A stretch of DNA of 64,000 nt from Nostoc favosum CHAB5714. Lineage in GTDB: Bacteria > Cyanobacteriota > Cyanobacteriia > Cyanobacteriales > Nostocaceae. The notes under the pieces were generated by a model, which was not told where the DNA came from, did not search any database, and was given only the letters and a program-made list of their open reading frames with translations. Below, in pieces: positions 44,188 through 53,072 of this stretch; position 1 is the stretch's first letter; each line of letters starts with the position of its first letter. Location of the stretch: NCBI RefSeq assembly GCF_020829495.1, contig NZ_JAIVFQ010000038.1, positions 1-64,000 on the forward strand, read 5' to 3'. The translations under genes and the position numbers were made by a program.

Positions 44188-45663
44188 ATGTATTTACGTT
44201 TAGAAAAAATTAGCAAATGCTTTAATTCATTTATTGCTAATGAAAATATTAGTTTCAGTGTTGATGCTGGTAAAATTCATGCAATTTTAGGTGAAAATGG
44301 CGCGGGTAAGACTACTTTAATGAATATTATTAGTGGTCTATATCAACCTGATAGTGGAAAAATTTATTTAGAAGATAAACCAGTAAAAATTACTTCCCCA
44401 AATAAGGCAATCAAACTAGGTATAGGCATGGTATATCAGCATTTTATGCTTGTGCCTCAGTTAACTGTGACTGAAAATATCATTTTGGGGATAGAAAATA
44501 GTTGGTGTTTAAATCTGCGGCAAAAACAACAAGAAATTGCGGCTTTATCCCAAGCTTATGGGCTAGGAATTCACCCCGCAGCTAAAGTAGAAAATTTACC
44601 AGTAGGGATACAACAGCGAGTAGAAATTCTCAAAGTGTTATATCGCCAAGCCAAAGTATTAATTCTCGATGAACCAACAGCAGTTTTGACACCAACGGAA
44701 GTTGAATCATTAATTAATATTTTGCGAAAATTGGCGGCGGCTGGTAACACTATTATTTTTATTAGTCACAAGTTAGAAGAAGTAATTAATCTCTGCGATA
44801 CAGTCACAGTGTTGCGACGAGGTAAGGTAGTAGCGACAACGACAACTAAAGATACGACTCCTCAGCAATTAGCAGAATTGATGGTGGGGCGGGAAGTAGT
44901 TTTACAAGTCAATAAATTTGCATCTGTAATAGGGGAAGTGATATTTTCAGTCCAAAATTTGCAAGTTGCTGATGATAGGGGTATTCCTGCTGTCCGCAAT
45001 GTTTCATTTCAATTACGGGCTGGGGAAATTTTAGGAATTGCTGGTGTAGATGGCAATGGACAGCGAGAATTAGCTGATGCGATCGCAGGTGTAAGAAACA
45101 TCATTAACGGTAAAATTGATTTTAATAGCTCCCCTACTCGGCAGAGAATAGGTTACATCCCTGAAGATAGGCAAAAAATGGGTTTGGTGTTGCAATTTAG
45201 TATTGCCCAAAACTTGATTTTGAATGCTTTTAAAAACTTGCCATTCTGCCGCCATTTTTTATTACAATCACCAGCAATAAAAAATCATGCCCAAATTGCA
45301 ATGCAAGAGTTTGATATTCGGGCGACTGGGGAAGATATTAAGGTAAGCCAACTCTCAGGGGGAAATCAACAAAAGGTAGTTTTGGCGAGGGAACTGGCGG
45401 GAGAACCAGATTTAATTGTAGCGATGCAACCCACGCGAGGATTAGATGTAGGGGCAACAAGTGCAGTTCATTCTCGTTTATTGGCAGAACGCGATCGCGG
45501 TGCCGCAATCTTGTATATTTCTACTGAGTTAGAAGAAGTGATGGCTATGAGCGATCGCATTGCCGTAATCTACAGAGGTGAGTTTGTCGCTATTTTGGAT
45601 GCACAGACGGCGACGATAGAAGAGATTGGTTTGTTGATGGCTGGGGGGACACGCAGAGGATAA
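44188..45663 (+). CDS. ABC transporter ATPase, two nucleotide-binding domains (NupA/YufO type)
   Basis: 491 residues. N-terminal domain with Walker A GENGAGKTTL, Walker B VLILDEPTAVLTP and SHKLEEV; the signature is PVGIQQRVEIL. The second domain has a degenerate P-loop (GVDGNGQREL) but a good signature LSGGNQQKVVLAREL, as is usual for sugar/nucleoside-type twin ATPases. Powers import of the ligand bound by the BMP lipoprotein. Its last 114 bp are duplicated at 46431, and the next plus-strand gene is a zeta toxin rather than the permease. Confidence 0.92.
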   Translation: MYLRLEKISKCFNSFIANENISFSVDAGKIHAILGENGAGKTTLMNIISGLYQPDSGKIYLEDKPVKITSPNKAIKLGIGMVYQHFMLVPQLTVTENIILGIENSWCLNLRQKQQEIAALSQAYGLGIHPAAKVENLPVGIQQRVEILKVLYRQAKVLILDEPTAVLTPTEVESLINILRKLAAAGNTIIFISHKLEEVINLCDTVTVLRRGKVVATTTTKDTTPQQLAELMVGREVVLQVNKFASVIGEVIFSVQNLQVADDRGIPAVRNVSFQLRAGEILGIAGVDGNGQRELADAIAGVRNIINGKIDFNSSPTRQRIGYIPEDRQKMGLVLQFSIAQNLILNAFKNLPFCRHFLLQSPAIKNHAQIAMQEFDIRATGEDIKVSQLSGGNQQKVVLARELAGEPDLIVAMQPTRGLDVGATSAVHSRLLAERDRGAAILYISTELEEVMAMSDRIAVIYRGEFVAILDAQTATIEEIGLLMAGGTRRG

Positions 45664-45684
45664 AATGCCAAGCCTTTATATCAT
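45550..45684 (+). repeat. 135-bp direct repeat, copy 1
   Basis: Covers the last 114 bp of the ABC ATPase gene and the first codons of the zeta-toxin gene. Copy 2 is at 46431-46565, same length, with about nine mismatches (roughly 93% identical by eye). Confidence 0.93.
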
Positions 45685-46228
45685 CGGTGGTGCAAATGGT
45701 TCAGGAAAAACTACCGTTTCCATGAGTTTATTACCAAATTTTTTAGACTGCTTTGAGTATGTGAATGCAGATGCTATTGCTGCTGGTTTATCCCCATTAA
45801 ATCCAGAGTCGATGGCTATAGAAGCAGGAAGACTAATGATTATACGCCTGCGGAAGTTATCTAACTCTGGTAGTGATTTTGCTTTTGAAACCACATTAGC
45901 TGCGAGAACTTTTGCACCTTTTATAATTGAATGTAAAGCTAAAGGCTACATAATTAATTTAATTTATTTTTGGTTACAAAGTCCTGATTTGGCAGTAGAA
46001 AGGGTAGCACAAAGGGTTGCTAGCGGCGGACACTCGATTCCAGAAGATGTGAGCCGAAGACGCTACCACAGAGGGAGAGTAAATTTAATTTCTTTATATT
46101 TACCTTTGTGCGATCGCTGGATTATTTATAATAACTCTAGTAATGATGCTAGCTTAGTAGCTGAGTATAGCTATAGTCAACAGCTTATTGTATATGAAAG
46201 TATAATTTGGAATCAAATCAGGGGATAA
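45665..46228 (+). CDS. zeta-toxin family P-loop kinase
   Basis: 187 residues starting 2 nt after the ATPase stop. P-loop GGANGSGKTT (8-17), FAFETTLAARTF and the ASGGHSIPEDVSRRRYHRGR block typical of the zeta toxin / cyanobacterial zeta-like kinases. Zeta toxins phosphorylate UDP-N-acetylglucosamine and so block cell-wall synthesis; other members act on other small molecules. A small gene follows 2 nt downstream and could be the antitoxin. The pair is bracketed by the 135-bp direct repeats. Confidence 0.85.
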   Translation: MPSLYIIGGANGSGKTTVSMSLLPNFLDCFEYVNADAIAAGLSPLNPESMAIEAGRLMIIRLRKLSNSGSDFAFETTLAARTFAPFIIECKAKGYIINLIYFWLQSPDLAVERVAQRVASGGHSIPEDVSRRRYHRGRVNLISLYLPLCDRWIIYNNSSNDASLVAEYSYSQQLIVYESIIWNQIRG

Positions 46229-46230
46229 GA

Positions 46231-46422
46231 ATGGCTGATCAAGAATTAGAGCTTTTATCGAGTAAAATTGATGCTGGAGTTAAAACGGCAATTGCAGCAG
46301 CAATAGAACGGCATCGTAAACTTGGTCAATCAATTAGTATTATGCAAAATGGCAAGGTAGTAACTTTAACTGCTGATGAGATTTCAGCAATTCAGAATCA
46401 ACATAATAATATAAATCACTGA
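46231..46422 (+). CDS. small partner protein of the zeta-like kinase
   Basis: 63 residues from ATG 46231 with GGGGA just upstream, 2 nt after the zeta stop. Helical N-terminus (ADQELELLSSKIDAGVKTAI) and a short beta-like end (SIMQNGKVVTLTADEISAIQ). Reads like an antitoxin or regulator for the kinase; no family recognised. Confidence 0.65.
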   Translation: MADQELELLSSKIDAGVKTAIAAAIERHRKLGQSISIMQNGKVVTLTADEISAIQNQHNNINH

Positions 46423-46430
46423 TCAGTAAC

Positions 46431-46565
46431 AGCGATCGCATTGCCGTAATCTACAGAGGTGAGTTTGTCGCTATTTTGGATGCACAGACAGCGACGATAG
46501 AAGAAATTGGTTTATTGATGGCTGGCGGGACATGTAGAGGATAAAATGCCAAGTCTTTACATTAT
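46431..46565 (+). repeat. 135-bp direct repeat, copy 2
   Basis: Matches 45550-45684. It includes a second start of the zeta gene (MPSLYII) that stops after 11 codons. It is the mark of a tandem duplication or recombination event around the zeta pair. Confidence 0.93.
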
Positions 46566-46577
46566 CTGTTGTTTGCT

Positions 46578-47237
46578 TTAATGCCCACTTAAACGTCGAA
46601 GCTGATCTCGAAAATAGCAAAAACTTGGTGATTGATTATTGTCAATGTCCATAAGGGGAGAGATCCTTTCTGCCCAAGTTGCCTTCTCCTTACCAATTCC
46701 CTGCCAACCAAGTTTAGACAATTTTTGAACACCACCGGAATATACTGCATCGGCTAACTTCTCCCATGTGCCACAAATATCATCATTGGTATATGAATTT
46801 AGGACTGCTTGTTTGGCACTGGGATAAACTGCCTTCACTGCTGTTAAATCACCTAAATACCATGCTTCTCCTTCCTCAATGGCGATGCAAAATTGCGTCT
46901 TTGGTTTAGGCTCACAAGAATTTACGATGTCAAGTAGTTCTTTGCGAAAAGCACTCAGGCATCGGTCATCAATATCGCAAATAATGATGAGGACAGCATG
47001 ATAATCAGGGAGATAACTGGCAAATGTATTGCCGTAGCCTTGAATAAGTCTTGGAAGTTGGTCGAGCAAAATTCGTTTTTTGGGATCAGAAGTAGATTTT
47101 AAACCTTGAGGAATATGCCCTATTCCTTTGTAAGAATGGATAATAAATGTATGCTGTTCAGTGTTAATAATTTTTGGGACAAGAATCTCAAGAGCCGTTT
47201 TGCCAGAAATATCCTCAACGAGTATCTCAAAGTGCAT
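46578..47237 (-). CDS. DUF4276-type TOPRIM-like protein
   Basis: 219 residues from ATG 47237 (MHFEILVEDISG), 4 nt after the ATPase gene on the same strand. TOPRIM-like acidic residues: Glu8 in ILVEDISGKTALE and Asp88/90/91 in VLIIICDIDDR. The IAIEEGEAWYLGDLTAVKAV block and the PSFCYFRDQLRRL end fit the DUF4276 family as I remember it. With the AAA ATPase it forms a unit similar in layout to OLD- and PARIS-type defence pairs (ATPase plus TOPRIM nuclease). Confidence 0.8.
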   Translation of the reverse strand: MHFEILVEDISGKTALEILVPKIINTEQHTFIIHSYKGIGHIPQGLKSTSDPKKRILLDQLPRLIQGYGNTFASYLPDYHAVLIIICDIDDRCLSAFRKELLDIVNSCEPKPKTQFCIAIEEGEAWYLGDLTAVKAVYPSAKQAVLNSYTNDDICGTWEKLADAVYSGGVQKLSKLGWQGIGKEKATWAERISPLMDIDNNQSPSFCYFRDQLRRLSGH

Positions 47238-47241
47238 ATAC

Positions 47242-48531
47242 TCACCTTGCATCCAAATAGTCACTATACCAAAGTCCGCCAAGGGGTAAGCCTTCAGAAA
47301 CAAGGTTATTGATCAGAGGATCTTCACTAGCTCGCCTAATTTTAGCAAACCCATTCTCGCCCTTTTCCAGAACCCAAACTTCTTCAGGTTCAAGGGCATC
47401 TACAAAATATGGTTGATGTGTTGTCACAAATATTTGTGATCCGCCTTTCTGGCCCGTAGCGTGTTCTCGAAATTCTCGTGCTAGAGTTTCTAAAAGTTTA
47501 TGGTAAAGTCCATTTTCTGGCTCTTCGACGCATATAAATGGTGGTGGTGATGGGTCTTCTAACAGAAGGAGATAGGCAAATACTTTTAGTGTTCCGTTTG
47601 ACATTTGTTGAGCATAAAATGGATCTTTAAATCCCTTGTCATTGAAACGCAAAAGAAGTCTTCCGTCTGGGCTTTTTTCAGTGCTAATTTTGTTGATACC
47701 TGGAATCTTGCTGGCTATCTTTTCAAGTATGGATTGAAACTTTTTGGGATGTTCTCTTTCCATAAACTGAACTACATTGCCCAGATTATCCCCATGAATA
47801 TTAAGATGTTTTTGTGGGCCAGCTAGAGGCAAACTTCGTGCAGCATCTGGAGTAAAATAGCTTAAATACCATCCTTCAATAAATCTACGAAACACAGAAA
47901 TTCTTGGGTGTTGTTTGAGTGAGCCTAAAGTTGCAATTCCCAGTTTTCGCTTATCGTCAAGTTCGACTACTTCAGTTTCTTTACTTTCTTCTTCCGCTTC
48001 ACCTTTCTGTATTTTTTCTATTAATTGTGACAAATCAAAATCACCTTCTTCTTCAACTTGTTTACCTTCTTGTTCACCTTTCCATGCAATTCCTCTACCT
48101 TCATTGAGAATTAAAAAAGAAAAAGGTTGTCCTCTGCTTTGTCCTTTTCTTCGTTGCCTGAGTCTCTCCCCTTTTACATAAGGTCTTCCAGATAAATCAA
48201 TATCTATTGCCAACTCATACGTAATTGGTCGGGCATTATGATCTTCTTTATAATAGATATCAAACTCAATGCTTCCCTCTTGTCCTTGGGAACGAATTCT
48301 CTCAAAGCCACCACGACCACGAGAATCACACGCTTCCTCTACTCCATTTTTCAAGCAGTCTGCAAGAAAACCAAAAGTGTCGAAAATAGTACTTTTTCCC
48401 ACACCATTCTTACCAATGACGGCTGTCATTGCCGTTAATGGTTTAGCATTCTGCGTGTTCCATAGCTTGCCCAAGGTGACATCATGAATAACTCTATAAT
48501 TTCTTACCCTAAAGCCTTCTACTTTAGACAT
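47242..48531 (-). CDS. AAA (ABC/SMC-like, AAA_21-type) ATPase
   Basis: 429 residues. Walker A GKNGVGKST (40-48), ABC-like signature QMSNGTLKVFAYLLLLE, Walker B FICVEEPENGL (about 338) and the switch His in FVTTHQPYFVDAL (about 368). The middle has a charged insertion (EGEQEGKQVEEEGDFDLSQL). Overcoming-lysogenisation-defect-like ATPases of this kind sense phage or DNA structures and drive a nuclease partner; here the DUF4276 gene follows directly. Opposite in direction to the surrounding transporter genes. Confidence 0.85.
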   Translation of the reverse strand: MSKVEGFRVRNYRVIHDVTLGKLWNTQNAKPLTAMTAVIGKNGVGKSTIFDTFGFLADCLKNGVEEACDSRGRGGFERIRSQGQEGSIEFDIYYKEDHNARPITYELAIDIDLSGRPYVKGERLRQRRKGQSRGQPFSFLILNEGRGIAWKGEQEGKQVEEEGDFDLSQLIEKIQKGEAEEESKETEVVELDDKRKLGIATLGSLKQHPRISVFRRFIEGWYLSYFTPDAARSLPLAGPQKHLNIHGDNLGNVVQFMEREHPKKFQSILEKIASKIPGINKISTEKSPDGRLLLRFNDKGFKDPFYAQQMSNGTLKVFAYLLLLEDPSPPPFICVEEPENGLYHKLLETLAREFREHATGQKGGSQIFVTTHQPYFVDALEPEEVWVLEKGENGFAKIRRASEDPLINNLVSEGLPLGGLWYSDYLDAR

Positions 48532-48571
48532 TTAAGCCCTCTGCTCAACTAAGACTAATCCTATCAGTTCC

Positions 48572-48728
48572 CAATACTGCTCGGTTAAGCTAAAAACTTA
48601 CGTTAATGTAGTTAATGTAGTAGTTAATGTAGGTTGGGTTGAGGAACGAAACCCAACATTTACCGAGATTTGTTGGGTAACGCTTACGCTCTACCCAACC
48701 TACAATTTCCCTTAACCGAGCAGTATTG
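48572..48728. mobile_element. 157-bp element with perfect 18-bp inverted ends and a 10-bp target duplication
   Basis: Left end CAATACTGCTCGGTTAAG (48572-48589), right end its exact complement (48711-48728). TATCAGTTCC occurs directly on both sides (48562-48571 and 48729-48738), the hallmark of transposition. The interior holds a gttgggt/acccaac inverted pair. No transposase. Ends match those at 9235 and 61388 at most positions. Confidence 0.92.
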
Positions 48729-48860
48729 TATCAGTTCCTACACTGAAAGTTTAAGGCTAAGGACGTTAAATAACTTCTCAATCGATATGCACCAGGAGAA
48801 CAAAACTTCCACGGTATTATCTTACCAAAAGCCGACTTACGGGGTGGCAATCATTGCATC

Positions 48861-49913
48861 ATGATCACAAATAAACGCTTTCAATTCCTGCTACCAATCC
48901 TATCACCGCTAATTGCCATCATCTCTGCCCTCATTGTCGGTGCCATCCTCATCCTACTTGCAGAGGCAAATCCGATTACCGCCTACACCGTCTTATTTCA
49001 AGAATCTCTCTCTAGTTACTTTGGGTTTGGCAATACCCTCACCAAAATGACACCCCTATTATTCACCAGTTTAGGGGTATTAGTAGCATTGCGGTCTGGT
49101 CAATTTAATATCGGTGGCGAAGGACAAATTTACCTTGGTGCATTAGGTAGCACTTTAATTGGTTTATATGTGCAAGGATTACCTGCAATCATCCACATTC
49201 CCTTAGCACTTATCGCTGGGTTTGGGTTTGGTGCGGTTTGGGGTTGGATACCGGGTTATCTCAAAGCAGTACGGGGAATCAATGAAGTTATCACTACCCT
49301 CTTACTGAATTACATAGCAGTGAATTTAGTTAGCTACTTGGTGCAAAATCCCCTAAAAGCACCATCAGCGCCTAGTCCTTATTCGCCATTAATTGCCAAA
49401 TCTGCACAGTTACCGATTATCTTACCCCAAAGTCTTGCCCATGCTGGCATAATACTTGCGTTAATCGCCGCCGGAATATTGTGGGTGTTGTTGGTGCGAT
49501 CGCCTCTAGGATACCAAATCGCCGCCGTTGGTTTTAATCCCACAGCAGCCCATTATGCAAGAATTTCAGTAAAAAATACCATCATGCTAGTCATGTCCTT
49601 AGCAGGTGGTTTAGCCGGGTTAGCGGGTGCATCTGAGGTGATGGGGTTGAAGTACCGCTTATTTGAACAGGTTTCCCCTGGTTATGGATTTGATGCCATT
49701 GCGATCGCCTTTTTAAGTCGCGGTAGTATTAGCGGTGTAGTGTTGACTTCTCTATTTTTTGCCGCCTTGCGTAGTGGTGCGAATGTCATGCAACGTAGTG
49801 CTAGTGTACCTGTAACTGTAGTTTATGCAATTCAAGGATTAACTGTCTTATTCATTGCCATCAGCCTCGCCGTAGAAAGACGAATAAAAACGCAAAGTAA
49901 CGCTGAGGTTTAA
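48861..49913 (+). CDS. ABC transporter permease, BMP/nucleoside type (first)
   Basis: 350 residues, about ten hydrophobic segments. BPD_transp_2-type features: TLTKMTPLLFTSLGVLVALR, GQFNIGGEGQIYLGALG, GINEVITTLLLNYIAVNL and AGGLAGLAGASEV. Pairs with the next permease as the membrane channel for the BMP lipoprotein and twin ATPase at 43132-45663, from which it is separated by 3.2 kb of inserted genes. Confidence 0.92.
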   Translation: MITNKRFQFLLPILSPLIAIISALIVGAILILLAEANPITAYTVLFQESLSSYFGFGNTLTKMTPLLFTSLGVLVALRSGQFNIGGEGQIYLGALGSTLIGLYVQGLPAIIHIPLALIAGFGFGAVWGWIPGYLKAVRGINEVITTLLLNYIAVNLVSYLVQNPLKAPSAPSPYSPLIAKSAQLPIILPQSLAHAGIILALIAAGILWVLLVRSPLGYQIAAVGFNPTAAHYARISVKNTIMLVMSLAGGLAGLAGASEVMGLKYRLFEQVSPGYGFDAIAIAFLSRGSISGVVLTSLFFAALRSGANVMQRSASVPVTVVYAIQGLTVLFIAISLAVERRIKTQSNAEV

Positions 49914-49980
49914 CGCGAAAGTTTCTCTGCGATACTCTGCGCTTCCCTTAGCGTTCCTCTGCGTTTAAAAAAAAATAACT

Positions 49981-50919
49981 ATGAATAACCTTAACTTCCT
50001 CTCTGATTACTTAATTGCTAGCTTAAACTTAGCCGTACCCCTAGCATTTGCTGCCCTTGGGGGAATGTACTCAGAACGTTCAGGAGTATTAAATATTGCC
50101 CTCGAAGGGATGTTATTAACAGGAGCTTTTACCAGTGCAGCCGCTACCTTTTATACAGGCAACCCTTGGCTTGGTGTTATCTGTGCGTTGATTGCTGGGG
50201 GATTAGTCGGTTTACTCCACGCTTTTTTATGTGTAACTTTATATGTTAATCAGTTGGTATCAGGGTTAGCGATTAATCTGGTCGCTGCGGGCTTAACATC
50301 ATTTTTAGCGCGGTTAGTATTTAATGGCACTAATACTCAAAGATTACCAGGAATTGAGCCTATAGTCATTCCTGGTCTTGCGAATATACCTATACTTGGA
50401 GCGATGTTGTTCCAGCAAGATGTTTTTGTATATTTACTGATAACTCTAGTTGTTACAAGTATCTATTTCTTATTTCATACTAGCTTTGGGCTGACTTTGC
50501 GGGCGGTGGGAGAATATCCCCAAGCTGCTGCGACGGCTGGGGTTTCAGTATCAAGGGTGCGATATGGGGCTGTAGTACTCAGTGGTTGTCTTGCCAGTTT
50601 AGGAGGGGCTTATCTCACCTTGGTACAAATCAGATTTTTTACCGAAGGGATGAGTGCAGGTAAAGGATTTATTGCGATCGCAGCTTTAATTTTTGGTAGG
50701 TGGCATCCTTTAAGTACTACTCTGGCTTGTTTTTTATTTGGCGCTACGGAAGCTTTACAGTTACGAATTCAAGCTTTTGGTGCAAATATTCCTTATCAGT
50801 TTCTAGCAATGCTACCGTATGCGATCGCTTTATTTGCACTAGTGGGGTTAGCTGGTAAATCTATACCCCCCCAAGGGTTAGGTGTTCCTTACTCGCCAGA
50901 AAATCGCCAAGACAATTAA
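49981..50919 (+). CDS. ABC transporter permease, BMP/nucleoside type (second)
   Basis: 312 residues, about eight to nine hydrophobic segments. Typical YERSGVLNIALEGMLLTGAF-like opening (here YSERSGVLNIALEGMLL), LYVNQLVSGLAINLVAAGL and FIAIAALIFGRWHP. Second half of the permease pair, 67 bp after the first; the spacer holds a small dispersed repeat (ctctgcgatactctgcgctt). Confidence 0.92.
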   Translation: MNNLNFLSDYLIASLNLAVPLAFAALGGMYSERSGVLNIALEGMLLTGAFTSAAATFYTGNPWLGVICALIAGGLVGLLHAFLCVTLYVNQLVSGLAINLVAAGLTSFLARLVFNGTNTQRLPGIEPIVIPGLANIPILGAMLFQQDVFVYLLITLVVTSIYFLFHTSFGLTLRAVGEYPQAAATAGVSVSRVRYGAVVLSGCLASLGGAYLTLVQIRFFTEGMSAGKGFIAIAALIFGRWHPLSTTLACFLFGATEALQLRIQAFGANIPYQFLAMLPYAIALFALVGLAGKSIPPQGLGVPYSPENRQDN

Positions 50920-50987
50920 AATAATTCGTAATTCGTAAAAGGTAAAATCAGTGCTACGAGATTATTGTAGAACAACTCTACTTTTCC

Positions 50988-51785
50988 CTAACTTGAGATG
51001 TGCAAGCTTTTCAAAATATAACTAGATAACTCACAAAATCCTTCCCCTTCGGCAGCGTTAGTAATATAAGCAGGGTGATATTTCAACTGATTCACATATT
51101 CCAGCACATTTGCCACGCCTACAGAAACAGGAAAATAACGCCGATCAAATAAACTTTCATCATTGGGGCTATCGCCAACAGTGACAATTTGTTCTGGTGA
51201 GTACTGGGGCAAATATTCGCGTAATACCTGCAACAATCCCACAGCTTTATCTTGCCCTTGGGGTTTAATGTGACATTGCACGTTGCTATAGGTAAATCCC
51301 CAACCCATTTGTTGACAGAGATTCTCTAGGGTTTGTAGTTCCTCTTGATGCAAACCAGCTACATCAAAAGTCCAATCGGTGATGCGAAAGCGATTATCAG
51401 CAGATTCTTGGATTTGGGGAAATTTGGTTTGTAAATTCTCAAAAGTTGTAGCCAAGTGCTGGCGATGTATTGCTAAATCGGGAATGGGTGTTAAAACTAC
51501 TGCTTTCTGGTTCCCAGGTGGAAAGTACAAACCGCCATTTTCTGCCATAGCACCTGCCACTGGCATAATCGCACTCAATCCACTCACCCACCCAGCAGAA
51601 CGTCCTGTGACAATCAGCACCTTAATGTCAGCTGCTGCTAAATCCTCTAAAGCTTGCAGCAGCGCAGGAGTAAATTTTCCTCGTCTAGTCAGGGTGCCAT
51701 CCATATCTGTGGCTATCAGACGAATATTGCTCAAGCTTGTAGATGAAAACTCAGACAGGGCAGGGATACTGTGGTGTCTGGACAT
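50988..51785 (-). CDS. HAD-superfamily (Cof/IIB) phosphatase
   Basis: 265 residues. HAD motifs: ATDMDGTLTRRG (Asp27, Asp29), VLIVTGRSAGW, the Lys in QDKAVGLLQVL and VTVGDSPNDESLF. A C2-type cap lies in the middle, as in phosphosugar phosphatases and sucrose-phosphate phosphatase relatives. Substrate unknown. The start is divergent from the next plus-strand gene, 33 bp apart. Confidence 0.88.
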   Translation of the reverse strand: MSRHHSIPALSEFSSTSLSNIRLIATDMDGTLTRRGKFTPALLQALEDLAAADIKVLIVTGRSAGWVSGLSAIMPVAGAMAENGGLYFPPGNQKAVVLTPIPDLAIHRQHLATTFENLQTKFPQIQESADNRFRITDWTFDVAGLHQEELQTLENLCQQMGWGFTYSNVQCHIKPQGQDKAVGLLQVLREYLPQYSPEQIVTVGDSPNDESLFDRRYFPVSVGVANVLEYVNQLKYHPAYITNAAEGEGFCELSSYILKSLHISS

Positions 51786-51817
51786 AGGTGGTTTGTAAAA
51801 GGCTGTAAAAAATATTA

Positions 51818-52711
51818 ATGATACAGCAAGATGGCATTGAAGATTTGGGCATTCTAAACATCAGGAGTCAAGTTTTTCAGTTTCCAACCATGTCCACTTC
51901 GATATTTCTTGCCCAATCCTCCGGGACAAAGACTAAAAAGGCATCCCAGGAAGTGCCAGCAAGTAATCCTCAAATACCACCGTTATTGTTGGTAACTTCA
52001 GGAGGGCTGGCTTTAGCGGTGATTGCTTTGATTGTGTATAGTAAGCTCCAGAAGGATAAGCTGGAGAAAAAACTTAAGTTTGAACAATTCCGTGCGCGAG
52101 AATTAGAAAAAAAGTTTAAGCTGGCGCTGGAAACGATTCGCAAAATGGAAACTAATCCCGATTTGGTCAACTCACGGGACTTTAACCTGGATTATCTGCG
52201 AATGCGGATGGCAGAAGAGGTGTTTCATTTTGCAATCCTTAATCAAGTGAAGATTCAGATCAAAGAAAAAGTTACTCAAGCCCTGCGTCCAAATCAAGCC
52301 CAACTTGGATCAGTCGGAATTGCTAATAGCGCTGGACGGCAAGTAGATGAAATTTTTGATGTAGAGTATGAAACTGGTAGTCCAGGGAACTCTGCTAAAC
52401 GAGTGCTGTTTCGGATTCAAGTCCGGTTAATGAAGTTACCAACGCAAGCAACTTCTGCAACTATTAGTCAAATTATTGACTGTATAGAAACTTACCTAAG
52501 CCCCATAGAATCCGAAGATAGTTGGCAACCAACAATTCAAGGTCGGATTGCTACTATGCATTGGGATCAAAAGGCTAAACCTACGCCTCTACTGGTGCTG
52601 GAGCAATCAAATGAAGGCGTGAATGTGACTTTTCGTACTAGTCGCCAACCAAATGCTCCAACTCCACCAAACCAACCTGGAATGAAAAAATCAGGCTCGG
52701 CTAGACAATAA
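51818..52711 (+). CDS. membrane-anchored protein of unknown function
   Basis: 297 residues if started at 51818, 273 if at ATG 51890 (MSTSIFLAQSSGT), which gives a more natural N-terminus. One membrane helix (PPLLLVTSGGLALAVIALIV), then a charged coiled-coil stretch (KLQKDKLEKKLKFEQFRARE) and a folded domain to about residue 270. The tail is Pro/Asn-rich. Pattern typical of conserved cyanobacterial envelope proteins; function unknown. Confidence 0.7.
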   Translation: MIQQDGIEDLGILNIRSQVFQFPTMSTSIFLAQSSGTKTKKASQEVPASNPQIPPLLLVTSGGLALAVIALIVYSKLQKDKLEKKLKFEQFRARELEKKFKLALETIRKMETNPDLVNSRDFNLDYLRMRMAEEVFHFAILNQVKIQIKEKVTQALRPNQAQLGSVGIANSAGRQVDEIFDVEYETGSPGNSAKRVLFRIQVRLMKLPTQATSATISQIIDCIETYLSPIESEDSWQPTIQGRIATMHWDQKAKPTPLLVLEQSNEGVNVTFRTSRQPNAPTPPNQPGMKKSGSARQ

Positions 52712-52714
52712 ATT

Positions 52715-52907
52715 ATGGCTGTCATTAGTCATTGGTCATTAGTCATTGGTCATTAGTCATTAGTCATTAGTCATTCAGAAAAAACAAATGACCAGACACA
52801 TTGCGGCGTGCAGAGCAACTAAATTTATTTATGGGGGTAGCACTAGTGCGAATTTATGACGCTCGTTCGCCCTTGGCGTGCCGTAGGCAAGACTCGCTAA
52901 CGCTGCG
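52715..52907. repeat. cattagt simple repeats and a dispersed repeat
   Basis: 52720-52775 consists of tcattagtcattggtcatt units. 52845-52905 holds a repeat of the 'gcgtgccgtaggcaagactcgctaacg' kind seen across this genome. No credible gene. Confidence 0.7.
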
Positions 52908-53072
52908 CTATCGCCGTCCAAATTCCTCGATTAATTCGCTAACACTAATCCCACGAAAAGCCGCTTCGGTTTTAATATTTTGCCAAGCTGTAGGTGTTAA
53001 CACTACGATTCTTTTTGTCTTCACTTCATCGTGTAAAACTGGTATATTTTTTAATCGTTTTTTAGTTGGAAT
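52908..53072 (-). pseudogene. start-less small ribbon-helix-helix-like gene
   Basis: About 55 codons on the minus strand: PTKKRLKNIPVLHDEVKTKR, then IVVLTPTAWQNIKTEAAFRG and ISVSELIEEFGRR. The pattern (a basic strand, then two helices with SVSELIEE) looks like a small ribbon-helix-helix or antitoxin-type DNA-binding protein. At the expected ATG position the codon is ATT (53070-53072), directly at the edge of an IS200/IS605-type hairpin, so the start was probably lost to that insertion. It may be translated poorly from ATT or not at all. Confidence 0.5.
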
